Source: Phoronis australis | Lineage: Eukaryota > Phoronida > Phoronidae | Assembly: GCA_002633005.1 (NCBI GenBank) | Contig: NMRA01000459.1 | Location: 293,502 to 357,501, forward strand | Reading direction: 5' to 3' | DNA length: 64,000 nt | Shown here: one piece after another, positions 1-13,700 of the stretch | Layout of the letters: the number at the start of each line of letters is the position of its first letter | Position numbering within the stretch: the stretch's first letter is position 1 | Translations under genes and position numbers: made by a program | Notes under the pieces: generated by a model | What the model saw: the letters and a program-made list of their open reading frames with translations, nothing else | What the model was told of the DNA's origin: nothing | Databases searched by the model: none

Positions 1-1261
1 TTATTGCACTACGCTAACTGTGGTACCTCATGGAACAATTCCACAGTTCTGATTTCTGGACTGCTTGTCTCCTAAGAATTGGACCCAAATTTTTGGAAGC
101 TGGGTCCACCGGATAACGCTGGAAGTAAAGGGCGCACAGTTTATGTAGATGACTTTGCCAGCTTGTTGTCAAGCATATTGCATGCATTTTGTGATGAATG
201 CTAAATGCCGCAGTTTCGACACATTCACTTTATCATCATGACGCCATTTAGTCGTTTGTCAATGAAGCCAACGTGATTTCTAAAACAAGGTTTTCTGATA
301 CACAAGTATAGCCCTCGTACAATGTAACTATGGAGTCAGTTTGGCGTTTGTCTCGAGGCGTAGCACACACATTGGAGGTCAAATATTTACCGCTGGTTTG
401 ATCGAGTAAAGCAAACACAGGCCCGTTTGCATCGAAACGAAAACAGCTGTGCGAAGAATGCGTTGAATGACTATTGTATAAATAATCTGAACTAGTGCAG
501 TATTGACCATTTTGAATACATGGGAAACAAAAAACTAGTACTTGGTGAGAAATTGACCTGAAATCCAATCTCATAATTATTGTACGCCTGCTCTAGACTA
601 TCAATATACGGTTTCGTGAGCCGACTTAGTTCACCGATGTCCCAGTAATTTGGAAAACTACCGTAACGTTGCTAACTAAACCGGGAAACTGAGTGCACCA
701 AACCAGTCTTGACTGATGAAACCATTTTCCAAAATTGTAATAGGCGTTCTAGACCGTGTTCAGTATCACTATTTTGCTTTTTTAACCATTGCGGTCATAA
801 AAGTTATGCTTATCGCTTTCACTGTTTTCGTGTATCATTGGAATTGATTGACGTGCTAGGTTCTAACAGATCGTTTGAATTACTGCATGTATCTCAAAGC
901 GGCCAATCATTTTGCTGTGCATTAAACTTCGACGAAACGTTCATTTCTTGATGTGGGAGCTACAGTGTACCACAAAACGTCGCCATGGAAGTGCGTGCGC
1001 GCTTCTGAGCACAGATGCATGGAAACGTGGACATGAAGCAACGAAGCGATACGTACACGTTGCTCATCACCTATGTCACTCTTTGTTTGGTTTTTATTTC
1101 CCACAAACTCTATGCCCGCTTGCTAGAGTTCACTCACCCGTAGCCCGACAATTAGTATTGCGCATGCTCACCATGTCTACAATGAATTGCAAATGAAACG
1201 GAATCAAGACTTACCACATGATTCAGTGCTGCTTTAATTCTTGGAAAAGGTGTGTCTGACG
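1..1261. other. No recognised gene
   Basis: I recognise no gene, RNA or repeat here. The minus strand has a 108-codon open frame at 248-574, rich in Cys and Ser. It has no family signature I can name and no clear splice signals around it. It could be a decayed exon or chance. Confidence 0.4.
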
Positions 1262-1387
1262 CATGGGCGGCGGGCTATAGCCCCCACTTTTTTCAGTGCT
1301 ATGCTGCACATGGTCTATAGGCGGTGCACCACAGGGGGGTTAAAGGGGCTTTAGCCCCCACTTATTTTCAGTGCTGCGCTGCCCATG
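1262..1387 (+). repeat. MITE-like repeat, family B (CATGGGCRGCGC ends)
   Basis: This is a short GC-tipped repeat. It begins CATGGGCGGCGG and ends GCGCTGCCCATG, so its ends are imperfect inverted repeats. Inside, the block 'agcccccactt...ttcagtgct' occurs twice. Related copies lie at 5228-5393, 14868-14920 (one end) and 23514-23545 (one end). It has no coding capacity. A non-autonomous DNA transposon is my inference; its superfamily is unknown. Confidence 0.6.
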
Positions 1388-2104
1388 TGATGGCGCGGCT
1401 GTGGTAGATTTTTCTGTAGACGTAGAATACAGTCATGTATTTACATATAGCCTGGTCCTATACTAACTGAGACTGGCCTAAGCGAATCCATTCTCACTTG
1501 CGATTCTTCGTGCAACATGAAACGGGAGCTGGCCCTCTTGAAAAAGAACCCGCAAGAGAAGACGAGGAGCGAAGTATGACCTAGAAATTTAATTAGATGC
1601 CGTTCGGTTACAGCAGAACCTCTAGGTCATACCCGCCGAGCAGTAGTGCGTAGCTAGCAAATACGCAGCACTGTCGCAACGGTTTTGACTTACTTATGGT
1701 TTATTCTGAAGAAGGTTAGGGCAGTTAAGCAGCTAGACTCCGGTCTATTGGCTACGTTCATAACTAATCAGCAAACTGTGTTATATGTCCCGTATGTATT
1801 TTTCAAGGACGCGAAAGTGCACTCTATAACTGGTTAAGCTATTCAGTAAGTTTACAAATTTAAAAAATCGATTTATTTCAATCCGAAAATAGGATAGTGC
1901 CTTATTCATAATGTCTATATGGGCTGTTAGCCGGCGACCCCAATCTTGATGGAAGTCGTAAACTGTAAAATAAATTCAAGACTTGCTGACAATTTCTGAA
2001 CATGGCCGCTAAACGGTCACCTAGAACAGAAGGACACGGTTCCTCTTACACCAGTCATATATTGCTGACACTCGGCAGTGGCAGCGCCTATGCTCGCTGG
2101 AGTC
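1388..2104. other. No recognised feature
   Basis: This is AT-rich non-coding sequence. I see no gene or repeat shared with the rest of the window. Confidence 0.4.
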
Positions 2105-2363
2105 CATGCGTGCACCTAGCTCGTAAAAATGAGGGGCTCGAATTTTTTAGAATGATTTTACTAAGATTCACAGGGTACGTTCAGAGCTATGAATTGTGCA
2201 TTCGCCGAATTTTGGTAGTTCCTGTCTTTTTAGTGAACATTTGTCTCGTCTACATTTTTCCGAGTGTTTGTTCCTCTGATGCGGACTTTTTTGCCCACTT
2301 CACCAAATGTGGGGGGCTCCTCCCCCGAGCCCCCCCCCCACCCCGTGCATGGGTGCGCGCATG
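2105..2363 (-). repeat. MITE-like repeat, family A (CATGCGCGCACCC ends)
   Basis: This is an interspersed repeat of about 250 bp with terminal inverted repeats: CATGCGTGCACC at the left and GGGTGCGCGCATG at the right. It lies in the opposite orientation to the copies at 3749-3998, 15270-15512 and 61716-61962. Shared internal landmarks are 'gcccacttcaccaaatg', a tract calling for Ser/Lys-rich but meaningless frames, and a G/C homopolymer run next to one end. Open frames here are by-products of the repeat, not genes. Confidence 0.75.
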
Positions 2364-3748
2364 GAGTCAGTTCAGCGCAGCACTGATAAAAATGTTTCTG
2401 CCCTAAATGAATATACATTTACTAACCAAACACGCGAGTGAATCATGCACAATAATTATGTAACTCGAAGCATTTTTACGAATTGATCACCGTATTTTGA
2501 AGTATTCATCCTAGATGTTCTTTTCATTTTAACTTCACAAGAATTCGCAGTTCCAAACTAAAGAAACCTGTTCGCGTTGAAAAGAGCATTTCCCCAAAAC
2601 GCCCCCCTTGTATGCTTTCCCTCCTGATCTCATTGACTGAACCGGAAGGCTATTCTCGTTTTCGTATATGGATAACATGCCTTTCGCACCGCCCTCGTGT
2701 TACCTGGTCGGCGCTGCAAACGCCAATAATTTCTGGTGTGTATGCAACCCTTGCTGAACAAATAAGTCTGCCGCTCCAAAATAAGGTAGAGTGGACAGCT
2801 TACATAGTGACATAAACCCTGTTCCGATTGGACTTCAACTGGTTCGCGGCATACTTTGGTATCGCTCTGTGGCGGCAAAGCACCGATCACTTCGCCATTT
2901 TTTCTCTATTTCGCTGGCGAAAAGACGGCGCTGTTGGGTTCGAGGTTCATTTCAGAATTTTCCCGGTTTCGTCGGTATTAACGAATAAAAATTTGCTTGG
3001 AGTGTGAAGTCGTAGTGTTTTTAATAGGCCTTTCAAAAGCGGCTGCGCTTTCCTACCATTACTAGTGCATTTGACTAGTGAACTAGTGTTATAAATAATA
3101 CTAGTGAAAAATAGGCAAAAAAAGTGTGCTGAAAATGACTGCATTTAATTGGTTCAATTTTGACAATGTTTCTCAAATAGCGACATTTACGTTGCAGCGG
3201 ATCAAGTTTGCTAGGGAGAGATTCATGAAAAGAATCCTACCTGGACACCCTCACCGGTCGAGGTTGGGCAACTCGACCGCTTTTTGTACCCCAGAATCTG
3301 CCGGTTTGGACCAAAGACTCCATGCCGTTCTGTTTAATGAAGTCGCCTGAGACTGCTGATGTTATCGTTCTCTAGATAACGAGATTCGTCATAAAAACTT
3401 TGGGGGCGGCAATAATATTTTAAATTTTCGTTTTGAAACTAAATGTAAATAGCATGTTTGAATAGTTCGTGAAAAGCACACGTGATAATGTTTTTTTGAA
3501 AATTGGAACAGAAAACTGACTTCTACAACAAAAAACGTTTGTTTAATGTTGCAATAAAATGTTCCTTATTAATTCTGCTGGGTGTGCAACATATTTGGGC
3601 CAATTAGCAAACCACCAAGCAGCAGCTGGATTTTGAGGTAAGCCAAGTGTCATCATACAATTCTTGGCGTGCTGAGAACACGTTGATATTTCGTCATGCA
3701 CACCTTAGTTTTTCTTTATGGGCTAGCCCTAGCATCATGACTGGGTTT
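2364..3748. other. No recognised feature
   Basis: Several short open frames of 60-90 codons occur on both strands, but none resembles a known protein. Three ACTAGTG motifs lie at about 3061-3105. No repeat seen elsewhere in the window is present. Confidence 0.4.
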
Positions 3749-3998
3749 CATGCGCCCACCCGAGGGGCCTTGGGGGGGTCTCACCCCATTTGGCGAAGTG
3801 GGCACAAAGGTCCGCCTCAGAAAAACGAAAAGTCCGAAAAAGTAGAAAAAGAGACACAACTCCACTAAAAAAGCAGGAACTTCCAAAATTCGGCAAATGC
3901 ATAATTTATAGCTCTGAACGTACCCCGGTAATTTTTTAGTAAAAGGTCCACGTTCTCAAAATTCGAGCCCCCATTTTTGTAGGCTGGGTGCGCGCATG
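3749..3998 (+). repeat. MITE-like repeat, family A
   Basis: This is a second copy of the 250-bp family. The left end is CATGCGCCCACCC and the right end GGGTGCGCGCATG. The order of internal blocks ('catttggcgaagtgggcac', 'gtccactaaaaa' equivalents, 'ttagtaaaagg', 'gagcccccat') matches the copies at 15270-15512 and 61716-61962 and is the reverse complement of 2105-2363. Confidence 0.78.
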
Positions 3999-5227
3999 GG
4001 TCACAACGGTTTATTTGGGCGTCGCAACTATAGTTAGTAACCTACAGTGTACAAGTGCAACTGTAGAATTTGCAAACAACAGGTGTGTTCTAAGCGGTTT
4101 CTATACCTGTACCAGCATATCTATAGATACTGATTAACAGGCAGGTCACGTGTTAAATGCCGCAAATTCTCGAAAATGACTGAATAATGACTAAATCTAC
4201 TCCGTCGGGTGTCGCCTACAGTGAATGTCTACTAGATGAACTGACGTTCTAACTGAAAGCCACATCGTGAGCGCACAAGACACGACTCATCATCTGCATA
4301 GGAAAAGGTTTATACGTGCTTGTTTGCGAATCAGTTGAGATTTGAAATTTTCAGGTATGCTTAAGCCGCCAAGCTCTGGTGGCCGGCATTGGATTATCTG
4401 AAAGTTAATTATGTTATCCAGCACTTTTGTCTCACAGCCAGCTTTTACCTTGACTGTGCAATGGCCTATGCTGATAAGGTCAGAAGGTCACCGTAAATCG
4501 CCAACCCAGTGAAATAGCTGGTTATGTCAAATGTATACGGTAAAAGCGAAAATCTCCTCACACAGCTCAAGGTTTAAAAATCTATACCGGCAATACGAGT
4601 ATGCAACTAAAGACTTGCTATGCAGATTTTGTGAGAAAAGTCCTTGCCGCGAAACCTTTACAATGATGTTTAATAGCCACGTGTACAATGATGGCTATCG
4701 AGAAGCAATTGAAAGGCAGAAAGCCGGCCCTGGTCTGCCGTGTGATGAGTATTCCATAAAGTATTCTTAGGCTGCACTCTTCTTAAGTGGACAGTGTAGA
4801 TGAAAATATTAAAAGACTCATAACTACTTCAACGTAATTGTAATTGCGCTGAAAAACGTCATAAATCAAGAAAATTACACGGGTCAGGTGTACTTTCACA
4901 TCGTTTTCTTCATGACTTAAAAAAAAAAAACATGTCCGAAGTGACCTCCGAGTTTCGACTTTCGAAATAAAAGGTTGTGCTATGTACGTTATGTCATTAG
5001 TTTTTTGACTGGCCAGTCTCTCAGTATACTACACAATTCCAGGCTGCATAGTACATGACTTCGTGCGATTTTGACCCTTATAGTATCAGTGTAAAATGTG
5101 GCGCTTTTAATTTGAGATTTCGCCCACCTGGCATGTTTGAGCGATATAAACCATCTGGAATGCTTGAATCATTTGAAATTGATTTCGTAAACATGGACAT
5201 CCAGGCTACCCAGTATGTGGTTATTTA
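3999..5227. other. No recognised feature
   Basis: A 79-codon open frame at 4531-4770 contains a Cys-rich stretch (CRFCEKSPC). It lacks any family signature I can name and no splice partners are visible. A short A run lies near 4920. Nothing else is supported. Confidence 0.35.
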
Positions 5228-5393
5228 CATGGGCGGCGCAGCAATGAAAAAAGTGGGAGCCAGGGGGGAGCTAAAGCCTCCCTCAGCCCCCCTGTGGTGC
5301 ATCGCCTATAGACCATGTGCGGCGTAGCACTGAAAAAAGTGGGGGACTATGTCACTATAGCCCCCTCCCAGCCTCCTAAGGTGCGCCGCCCAC
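5228..5393 (-). repeat. MITE-like repeat, family B
   Basis: This copy lies in the opposite orientation to the one at 1262-1387. It begins CATGGGCGGCGCA and ends GTGCGCCGCCCAC. The block 'gcactgaaaaaagtggg' occurs twice inside. Its size, GC-rich inverted ends and lack of coding suggest a non-autonomous DNA element. Confidence 0.65.
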
Positions 5394-7517
5394 TAGTAAT
5401 TGGGTCATAATTAAAACACCCGCTTGTGGTACGTAGCTTATATACAAACACGAATGTGTTCTTGCACTTTGATGTACAATTTATGCATAAACTCTAGCTA
5501 ATATTGTGTTTACGTTTTCGAGTATGTGTGCCTGTATGGTTGTGCGTGGCGCTTCATCGTTGTCTAACGATCTGCTCGCGCCGCTAAAGGTGTTTTAAGC
5601 GTATCTAATTAGTAGAGTCACTTGCTAGTGTCTGGCAGACAACGGCAAAAATTGAGGAATTTTAATAAAATCATGCAAAAATTCTACAGATTTTGTTGTT
5701 CTTCAGTTCTCTTAGAAGCTAATAACTCTACCCCGCCCAATGATAAATGCGTTTTTCAACCCATAAACCGTTAACGCCTCTTTGACATGATATTTTATTC
5801 GTCCACGAATTACAATATTGAGAATTGTAAGTTATCACAATGTAAGAATATACATGTACGCGATAGGTGCGTTGGAATGATCACTATCAAGCCCGCAGCT
5901 CAGCCTGTATTTATATATTTTGACTATAAATTCCGTTCGATTTTTGAGTGAAGTTCTATGTCATTCACTTTGGTGGATATTTAGTTATTGCATCACCAAG
6001 ATAACACGTTTGCATTTTCATGTTAAAAGAAAATCAGTTAAAACTAAGTTTTGATTAAATGGAAAATCGAAAGTTCAAATTCAGTCGATGAAAGTTATAG
6101 CCAAAGTGAAACAAAAATCACAATTGCCATATTTATTGGCTTTGTGATGTTTCGACACTAATACTTCAATTTCCAAACCAAGAGCCCATCTTAGCGTCCA
6201 AACCTTTCCTCCTTTTTTCCCATCAAATTCCCCATTCTACCTCAGTCAACTGTCTACTTAGCCCTCTCCTCCTTACGTTTTGTCGACAGGTGACTGAGAT
6301 GTGGGTCAGCATTCTACCTGAGACAATCCCGCATTCGTGTACGCATGCTGGCGAGCTCATATCAAAGATACTGTAAAATCTTTGCTCATATGGCGACTGA
6401 AGGATTACGCAAAAATTCCGTGACCTCTTGCCTTTCAGTTCAAATTAATTAAGTTTCGACCATGGAAAGGGTTGCTATAGTAACACTCTCAGAAACGCAG
6501 CTGTTGCGGATAAGTGGCGATGCACTTCGCTATGGTTTTTTTGGTGTATATAGTGCATGTCCCGCATTTGAATAATTTGATATATTTGTGACGTGACTGA
6601 TCGTGAGATATGACTCACAAGGACAAATTGAGATGCGTTGATGTAAATGGTCATTATAAGCTGTCCATCAACTTGTAGTTTATTGATAACCAGTGCACAT
6701 CTCGGGCACATACTCGCCGGTCGACTAGTAGACGAACCTTCGCTTAGTCTTTAATTGACCATAAATCTTATTTGTTTTGTTGGCAAACTTATCATCCCTG
6801 TCGGCTGCACATAGTGTAGGCGGGTAACAATTATTTGTTTGTTTTCACCAGTTGGCAAATCGGGATGTCACCCGAATCAGACGGCAAATCTAAGGCTACG
6901 AACGTCATCAACCTTCTGCAAGTTATGCCTCGCATCGTTTTGTGTATTTGTCGTCCCTACAATAGCCGTGTGTAGATGGCCACCACTCCGCCCTCTGGTA
7001 TTTTATAAGTTAACACATTCAAGAGAAAGATTTTATTTTCGCATGATGTCTTCCGAACAGCCCCTGTTGCAAAATGAAGTCTCTGGTTTCCCACTCCAAA
7101 AACACCCATAACAAGCAGTAGTACCGTTACTGACTCTATAACCCTGTCTTCACTCAGAATTTTCATGAATGGATTAATCGATCAGCGCCATTTTGAGGAT
7201 CGGGGACGAGGCTGCCTGTACCACTTCGTGTACTTCGTTGCTCGAGAAATTGTGTTGAAACCACTGTCTACACGGCGCTGATTATAGTCGTATGCGACAG
7301 TCGCAAACGAAGTTGTACGCGACAATTCGATGTGTGAAGACGGGCTGCTCCAAAAGACGTGCACGAAGTCGTATGATATGCGGACGACGAGATATCGGAA
7401 TGTGTATTTACTTAAATTCTTAGTCTGGCTGCCTATTACGTAATCGGAATTTAATCTCTCACGGTAACGGGTAATTAGCTCAGTTAGATCGCGATTGTTG
7501 GTATGCAGTTTTATCAC
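5394..7517. other. No recognised feature
   Basis: This is AT-rich and non-coding as far as I can see. The last 300 bases before the gap contain repeated TTCG and GTCG words ('cttcgtgtacttcgttg', 'cgtatgcgacagtcg'), which look like part of a repeat entering the gap. I cannot define its ends. Confidence 0.35.
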
Positions 7518-8074
7518 NNNNNNNNNNNNNNNNNNNNNNNNNNNNNNNNNNNNNNNNNNNNNNNNNNNNNNNNNNNNNNNNNNNNNNNNNNNNNNNNNNN
7601 NNNNNNNNNNNNNNNNNNNNNNNNNNNNNNNNNNNNNNNNNNNNNNNNNNNNNNNNNNNNNNNNNNNNNNNNNNNNNNNNNNNNNNNNNNNNNNNNNNNN
7701 NNNNNNNNNNNNNNNNNNNNNNNNNNNNNNNNNNNNNNNNNNNNNNNNNNNNNNNNNNNNNNNNNNNNNNNNNNNNNNNNNNNNNNNNNNNNNNNNNNNN
7801 NNNNNNNNNNNNNNNNNNNNNNNNNNNNNNNNNNNNNNNNNNNNNNNNNNNNNNNNNNNNNNNNNNNNNNNNNNNNNNNNNNNNNNNNNNNNNNNNNNNN
7901 NNNNNNNNNNNNNNNNNNNNNNNNNNNNNNNNNNNNNNNNNNNNNNNNNNNNNNNNNNNNNNNNNNNNNNNNNNNNNNNNNNNNNNNNNNNNNNNNNNNN
8001 NNNNNNNNNNNNNNNNNNNNNNNNNNNNNNNNNNNNNNNNNNNNNNNNNNNNNNNNNNNNNNNNNNNNNNNNNN
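7518..8074. other. Assembly gap (557 N)
   Basis: This is a run of N. The odd length suggests a gap size estimated from read pairs rather than a fixed placeholder. Open frames that run through it carry no information. Confidence 0.99.
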
Positions 8075-10254
8075 ATTGGCAGTTCGTTTGAGACTGGCTC
8101 GGCGCTGAAAATGACATGCCTGTCCTCGAGCAATAACGAACTGACCGTTCTTTGGGAACCCTTACCTCATTTCCATTTGACAAAGGAACAATGTTAGACC
8201 AATTTCATAGCGGTAAGTGTTCTAAATCAATTTTTTGGTTGCAGATGGGTTTAGAACTACGTAAATACAGTGAGGCATTCATCTACGCTATCACGTATAT
8301 GCACATTTAATTATATACTGCGCTATAATTCATTGCGATCACCAACGCTAAGGGTGTGTTCGTGCACGTTTTTTGCCCACCTCAACTCTATTCCTGCCGT
8401 AAGCATGCGGGTTAAAGGTGCTATGTCGCATTAAAACCGTGAATATTTAAATTGGTAGCAATTTTCACCTTGTGACTTTCTGGAGAACTGTGTGTGCAAG
8501 TACGATCTGGAATAAAAACCAATTTGTAATTCTTTTGCGGTTTTAAAGAAAACACTTCAACTGATACACTTGAAACAAGTATGGACATAAAAAACCTACT
8601 AATTTCAAATATTACGGAATTGTTATTTGATAGTGACCCCAACAAATAATAAAAATCCCGCCTTATTTCATTAGGGTAACGAAGAAATGTTATCATACTC
8701 ATTTACATAAAAGTAGATTCGCAAAACGATTTTCGCGAGATTGTAATAGTAACTGGTTTCGAATGGTTTCCGGCACACTAGAGGACCCGGAATTGTTTGT
8801 AGGTAGTACTTCAATTGCATGTTCGCAATTTAATGAGAGTACGCATTTTGAACCCTGCGGTAGTAACGCTCGTCTCGTCGCCGCTCAATGCTGACTGGAT
8901 TTTGAACTAGGGTTGACGTATACTAGAATTACCAGGAAATTCTGCAAACAGGTCAATATTCGCGAATTTTTGCCGGAAGTGGTTCCATAGACTTTCTTTC
9001 GAGCTGCACTAGTTATAATTTCTCAGGATTCCCTATTCATTTTCTTGAAATGAATAGTGTTTGCGAGAGTCAATGACTTCATTCACTAAACTATAAGGAT
9101 GTTTAATGTGACAAACCTGAGATAAGCGAATAGGGAAATTCAAACTAAACAGATTTTTTGCACGTGATACTCCGAAACCAATCATCGTGATAAGTTAGCC
9201 TCGTGCCTTTGTGCTATTTAGCGAGATTCACGTCTGACTTACTTAGTAAATCAGCAGATAGCAAGTGAATGTTGTTTGAAAAACAAGGAAACGACTTAAT
9301 CATTGAATAAACAACTAAAATACCGCCTTGCCTATCATTTGAGAACCATTGACCAAAACCAAAAGTTTTTCCTTACCAGGAAATTCAAAATTAACCATTT
9401 TGTACCGTGTTCCCGGGTATAACTCGCTGAAAATGATAAAGGATGCTTTATAAGTCGCGTTTACTCTCAAATGAGCTACGATACTTCACCCTCTGAAAGA
9501 AGTACATGTATAAAAAGTGGATACTATGTTAGGCCTACTGTCGTGACGAATTCGTTTAAAAAAACGCAGCAGTTTAGTTTGTGATGTAAACGGAGAAGCC
9601 GGACCTCACTGTTTGTCTGTTGTGATGTAGGTATGACAACCACCTCACAACCTTTGTTAACGATGATAGTAATCTTTTTCATACGTTTTGCGGGTACATG
9701 TATATATGAAACCAGTGGCCTAGAAAGGTGCTTGCACGAACAGCGGCTACCGCCCTTTGTCATTGAAATGAACTAAATTGTGATAAATTTATACAGATTT
9801 TTGTTTATCAAATTGAACATTTCACGAGGAAGTGGTCGTTCAGACATCGTACTACAGTTCACAATCATATTCTCTTTACACTTTGTGAAATGCTTTCTCA
9901 TGCGTGTCTAGATTGCTTTAGTATGATACGAGACATGCCTTTAAGATGACGACCAGTGTTTGCTGTCGAGACTGCTCTAGATTTTACTATTTCATTTCAA
10001 TACGATGTTAAACCAATGTTTAATATTTCAAAATCTACCTGTGATTTGGGAGTGTCAGTAATATGCTCAGCCTATAAATGAACAGCCCTGAGATAGCTGC
10101 ACATAAAATCTATGTTTTCTCTGTTTGTTTTTAATGGAAGCTCAACCCTGCAAAATGCGACCTTTCAAGAATTGCTTAGGTAAAGAAAATCGGCTCTTTG
10201 TGTGAATTAATATCAGATAGTGTGTCGTCCGCGTGCTATTTGCCCAAGTTAAAG
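8075..10254. other. No recognised feature
   Basis: I searched this stretch for upstream exons of the PLAC8-family gene (a Cys-rich exon ending near a CPC motif) and found none. Short minus-strand frames at 8421-8702 and 9524-9763 have no recognisable domain. Confidence 0.4.
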
Positions 10255-10745
10255 TTTATCCCATACGCGTTGAATCAGTCGACTACAATACGGCCAGGTG
10301 ATATTGTTTTCGTATTACCCTCCCGCACTACTTCAACAGTGATTATATGACACTCCTGTCTCAGTTCTCAGTTGCTAAATATTATATCGTCTGCAACTAA
10401 GGCGCCGATTTCTCGGTAACTACAATATCAAAATATCAAATGTTGTTATTTAACTATTTTCAAGAAGTGTTACAACTAAAAGGTCAGTTTACAATTACCG
10501 TCGTTTTCATCTTCGTTTATCTCTTTTCAAGTAATAAATCGTTACATTTAAAAACTGTTTCTTTTTGCTAGAGAAAACTTAACTAACGTGCGAGTACATA
10601 CATATAGGAGGTGATCCGTCGCGTAAATAGTCTGGGTGAAGTATTTAACAAATCTGCCGAAACAATGAAAAAACGAGACATTATTCTGCGTATTGACTTC
10701 GACCTTCGGTCTCGGTTGATACGCGTGGAATATTGCTTACTCTAC
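10255..10745 (-). repeat. Interspersed repeat family D, copy 1
   Basis: The reverse complement of this stretch aligns block by block with 29741-30520. Matching landmarks include 'actgttgaagtagtgcggga', 'aacatttgatattgtag', 'gaatcggcgcc' with 'gttgcagacgatat', 'gaaacagtttt...taacgattta' and 'acccagact'. The segment at about 10665-10735 is a decayed version of the long hairpin at 29741-29885. I see no protein. Family identity is unknown; a non-autonomous element is likely. Confidence 0.7.
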
Positions 10746-13700
10746 CGCACTCTCAGTACGTTTTCCATGTGGACTGAATTTACCTTTATTTGCCTGTAAG
10801 GAGACATGTTGACCATTTAAGAATAATTCGGATTATGGAATCATCATTACATTCGTATGAAGTCATATATAGTTTAATCCGTAGGTGGAACAGCACTGTC
10901 TTTTTCCGTAGACTCAATACACGAGTCGCAAATGAAAGCCAGTGTGACAACACTTCTGCATGGTGATATCTCAAAAAGACTTGCGTGAAATAGATTGCTC
11001 GCAAATTATTTTGCGGAATGCTGTCCAGGCATCAGTGAGTCATCACATTTGTCTGTCGATCACGGCGAGACCTTTATATTACTTCACAAAAACCTGCCTT
11101 TTTAAAATCAAAACCGCGTAACCATTGATAGCAACGATCAATTATGAAGGTATGAACGGTCAATATGGGGAAGTGTTGACTCCGAAAATAAGTGTGTAAC
11201 GTCTTAATGTGGTCAAAACACGTATTAATTAAAGTCAACTACTAGAGGTCTAACAAAAACTTCGACGTCTAAGTATCCCAGGTGGCGTGCTTTGTAGCCC
11301 CCCCTCCCCACCTCACTTTTTCAATGTTGACCAGTGTACTCTCACGCCGTTACAGTATACAGCATGTATCTGCATCTACTGTGATCGTATTGAAGCAACA
11401 AACAATTACAACTTGTGCATTGTTGGAAGGACCATCCCTTGTTGCTAAGTTACTACACGTCATTTTTAACACGAATCACGGGTTAGAGATTAAAATCGGT
11501 TAATCGTAACTAATGTGCTGTGAACCATGTGAACCGTGCTTATAGCCTATTGTTTATCTCCTCGCTATCATTTTACTGAAGATATCTAATCATCCGTAGC
11601 ACTGTTGGGTGTTGAAGGCGCTTCATCTGGCGTTGCTACACGTATAATGTATCGTCTCTGACCTTCATATTGCGCAGTGTGTAACTGACACCACGGTCTA
11701 TACAGCATGCAACAAAATATGCTTGTGGCTGTGTTTATAGGTCAGTTCACGTCCCTGCTTCACCAGTTTTGATTCGCGTCTTGTGCAAGTGCGCTAAATT
11801 TAATCACACAAGCTAGTTTGCGGTGCACAATGGTTTTCATTAGTCAAAAGATATGACCAAAATAGAAACATTTCATTCATGTACGTAACTGGCATGAATG
11901 TATTTGCGTCTTTAGTGTCATTCAACTGTGGTGGAACAAATTCAAAAATCAAATTACTAATTAACATATTCTGTTTCCTTAGATGACATTGATGTCACCA
12001 TGAACGAGCAGTTGGCAGTTGGGAATTAGTTCAAACCGGTTTGCGCTTTAATTCGTCTTTAAGTAAACGTATAGTAACTTGGCATTTGTCGCCTCAAACG
12101 CCCTCGTAACGAAGATCACACACACACAGAGCTGAAATGTGCTAAATACCGAAACCCGATGAACTTTTACTTATGCGCACATTCCATACGCCTCTTAGCT
12201 TAGATCAAGTGAGTACTCTGTCGTTTGTCATATGCATTTATGTCGTATGCGCCTCGTCACGTGGTACCTAGGCGAGCATGAGTGGGGGTGATGGGTGAAC
12301 AAAGCATACCTTTTTCGACTACGCTTTGAGGACTCTACAAAACACGTGTCACACGTTTCTCATTTGCGATTGGTTATTCGAAGTGAACTGCAGAAACATT
12401 GACGTCAGTGCGTGAATATATTGCATGGATTTATATGAACTTGGAATGTTTTTAAAACTGAGTCATTATTCCAATGAAAAAAAGTTTTTTAAATTAAGGA
12501 CTTTGCCATGGAAAAGTCCTTATGTCTTAAATTCCGACTAGTCTTCAACGCAGTCTGCACATGCGCTCTTTAGGGGGAAAAGTTACCGTCTTGGAAGCCT
12601 TTTTGGTTAATTTCGTACTCGGGGTATTTACACTGTAATACTGAAATTCATATATTTTGAATATTTTTAGTCTTTTTTATAGGAACATGCAATGTTAACA
12701 ATTCCTCAAACCGTAATTGTGACGCTGTGAGCAAGCGCGCTATGTAAACACCCGTGTCGACCGACCTTGAAGTGAACTCAGTGTCAGAGCAGCCCTATCG
12801 CGAAAAAGCGATTGGTCACAGCTCAGTCGACTTGGACCGGCGGTTGACGCAACTAACTTGCTGTGCGCGCCACCACTTCCGGTTTGAGGGCAACCATTTA
12901 TTCCCGTCAGAGAACATTATATATGTACTCGTATGTATACGACACCTCACCTTGACCAAAAAAAAGCGTAAAAGCGGCTGATGATATAAGGCGAGTCTGG
13001 CGAAACTTCTGTCGTGTCCCGGAGACGTGGCATTGTATAGTTCGCAAATAGTGCCTGAATTGATAACTAAAACCCAGGCAATCAAATAGTGTTGATAGGT
13101 CAAAAATATAGTGAATCAAAGTTTTGTTTCTGAACTTTCAAAGGTTAGTAAGGTGTACTATTAGTCAACCCCGCCCGCTCATTGTCACAGTGATTACCTC
13201 GCCATGCAAGAGGCAAAACAGAAAGTCACCACGACAACGCCAGGTCATTGCATGACTGCGCGCTCAAGCGACCAAACTGTGAGAAGTGAGGTACTTATGC
13301 GCAGTCTTTTGTGCGCGATAGGAGTTAGTAATACGCGCTAGTGTTGGCTTATGTGAGAAAAGAATGAACTGATATTCTAATTTCATTTTCATCGAAATCG
13401 ATAAAACTGATAAATATCTTCGTGACTAAGCAAAATTCCAAATTGACGAAAAATGTTCTAAAATAGGTAACGTTCCCCTTTAATTTGTGGAAAAACGCCA
13501 ACATTACCCTTTGTTTGCTGTAAAAGCATTTAATCGGCTGCAGTCATATTTATTCTGTGAATATATTTATTTATTTGTAAATAACCGTAGGACTTCCGTT
13601 CGAACAGAACGAATTACAGAAATCACGGCACAAATGGGTCAAGTGTAGTCAATTTCTTACAAATTATTAGTTCATGGAGCGGAATGAGAAACCACTATAG

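Noticed and set aside
248-574. Cys-rich 108-codon minus-strand frame
   Set aside because: Possibly a decayed exon, but I see no family signature or convincing splice sites, so it is not called as a gene.
7182-8183. Open frames of about 200-330 codons across the gap
   Set aside because: Most of their length is N. The frame is not evidence of coding.
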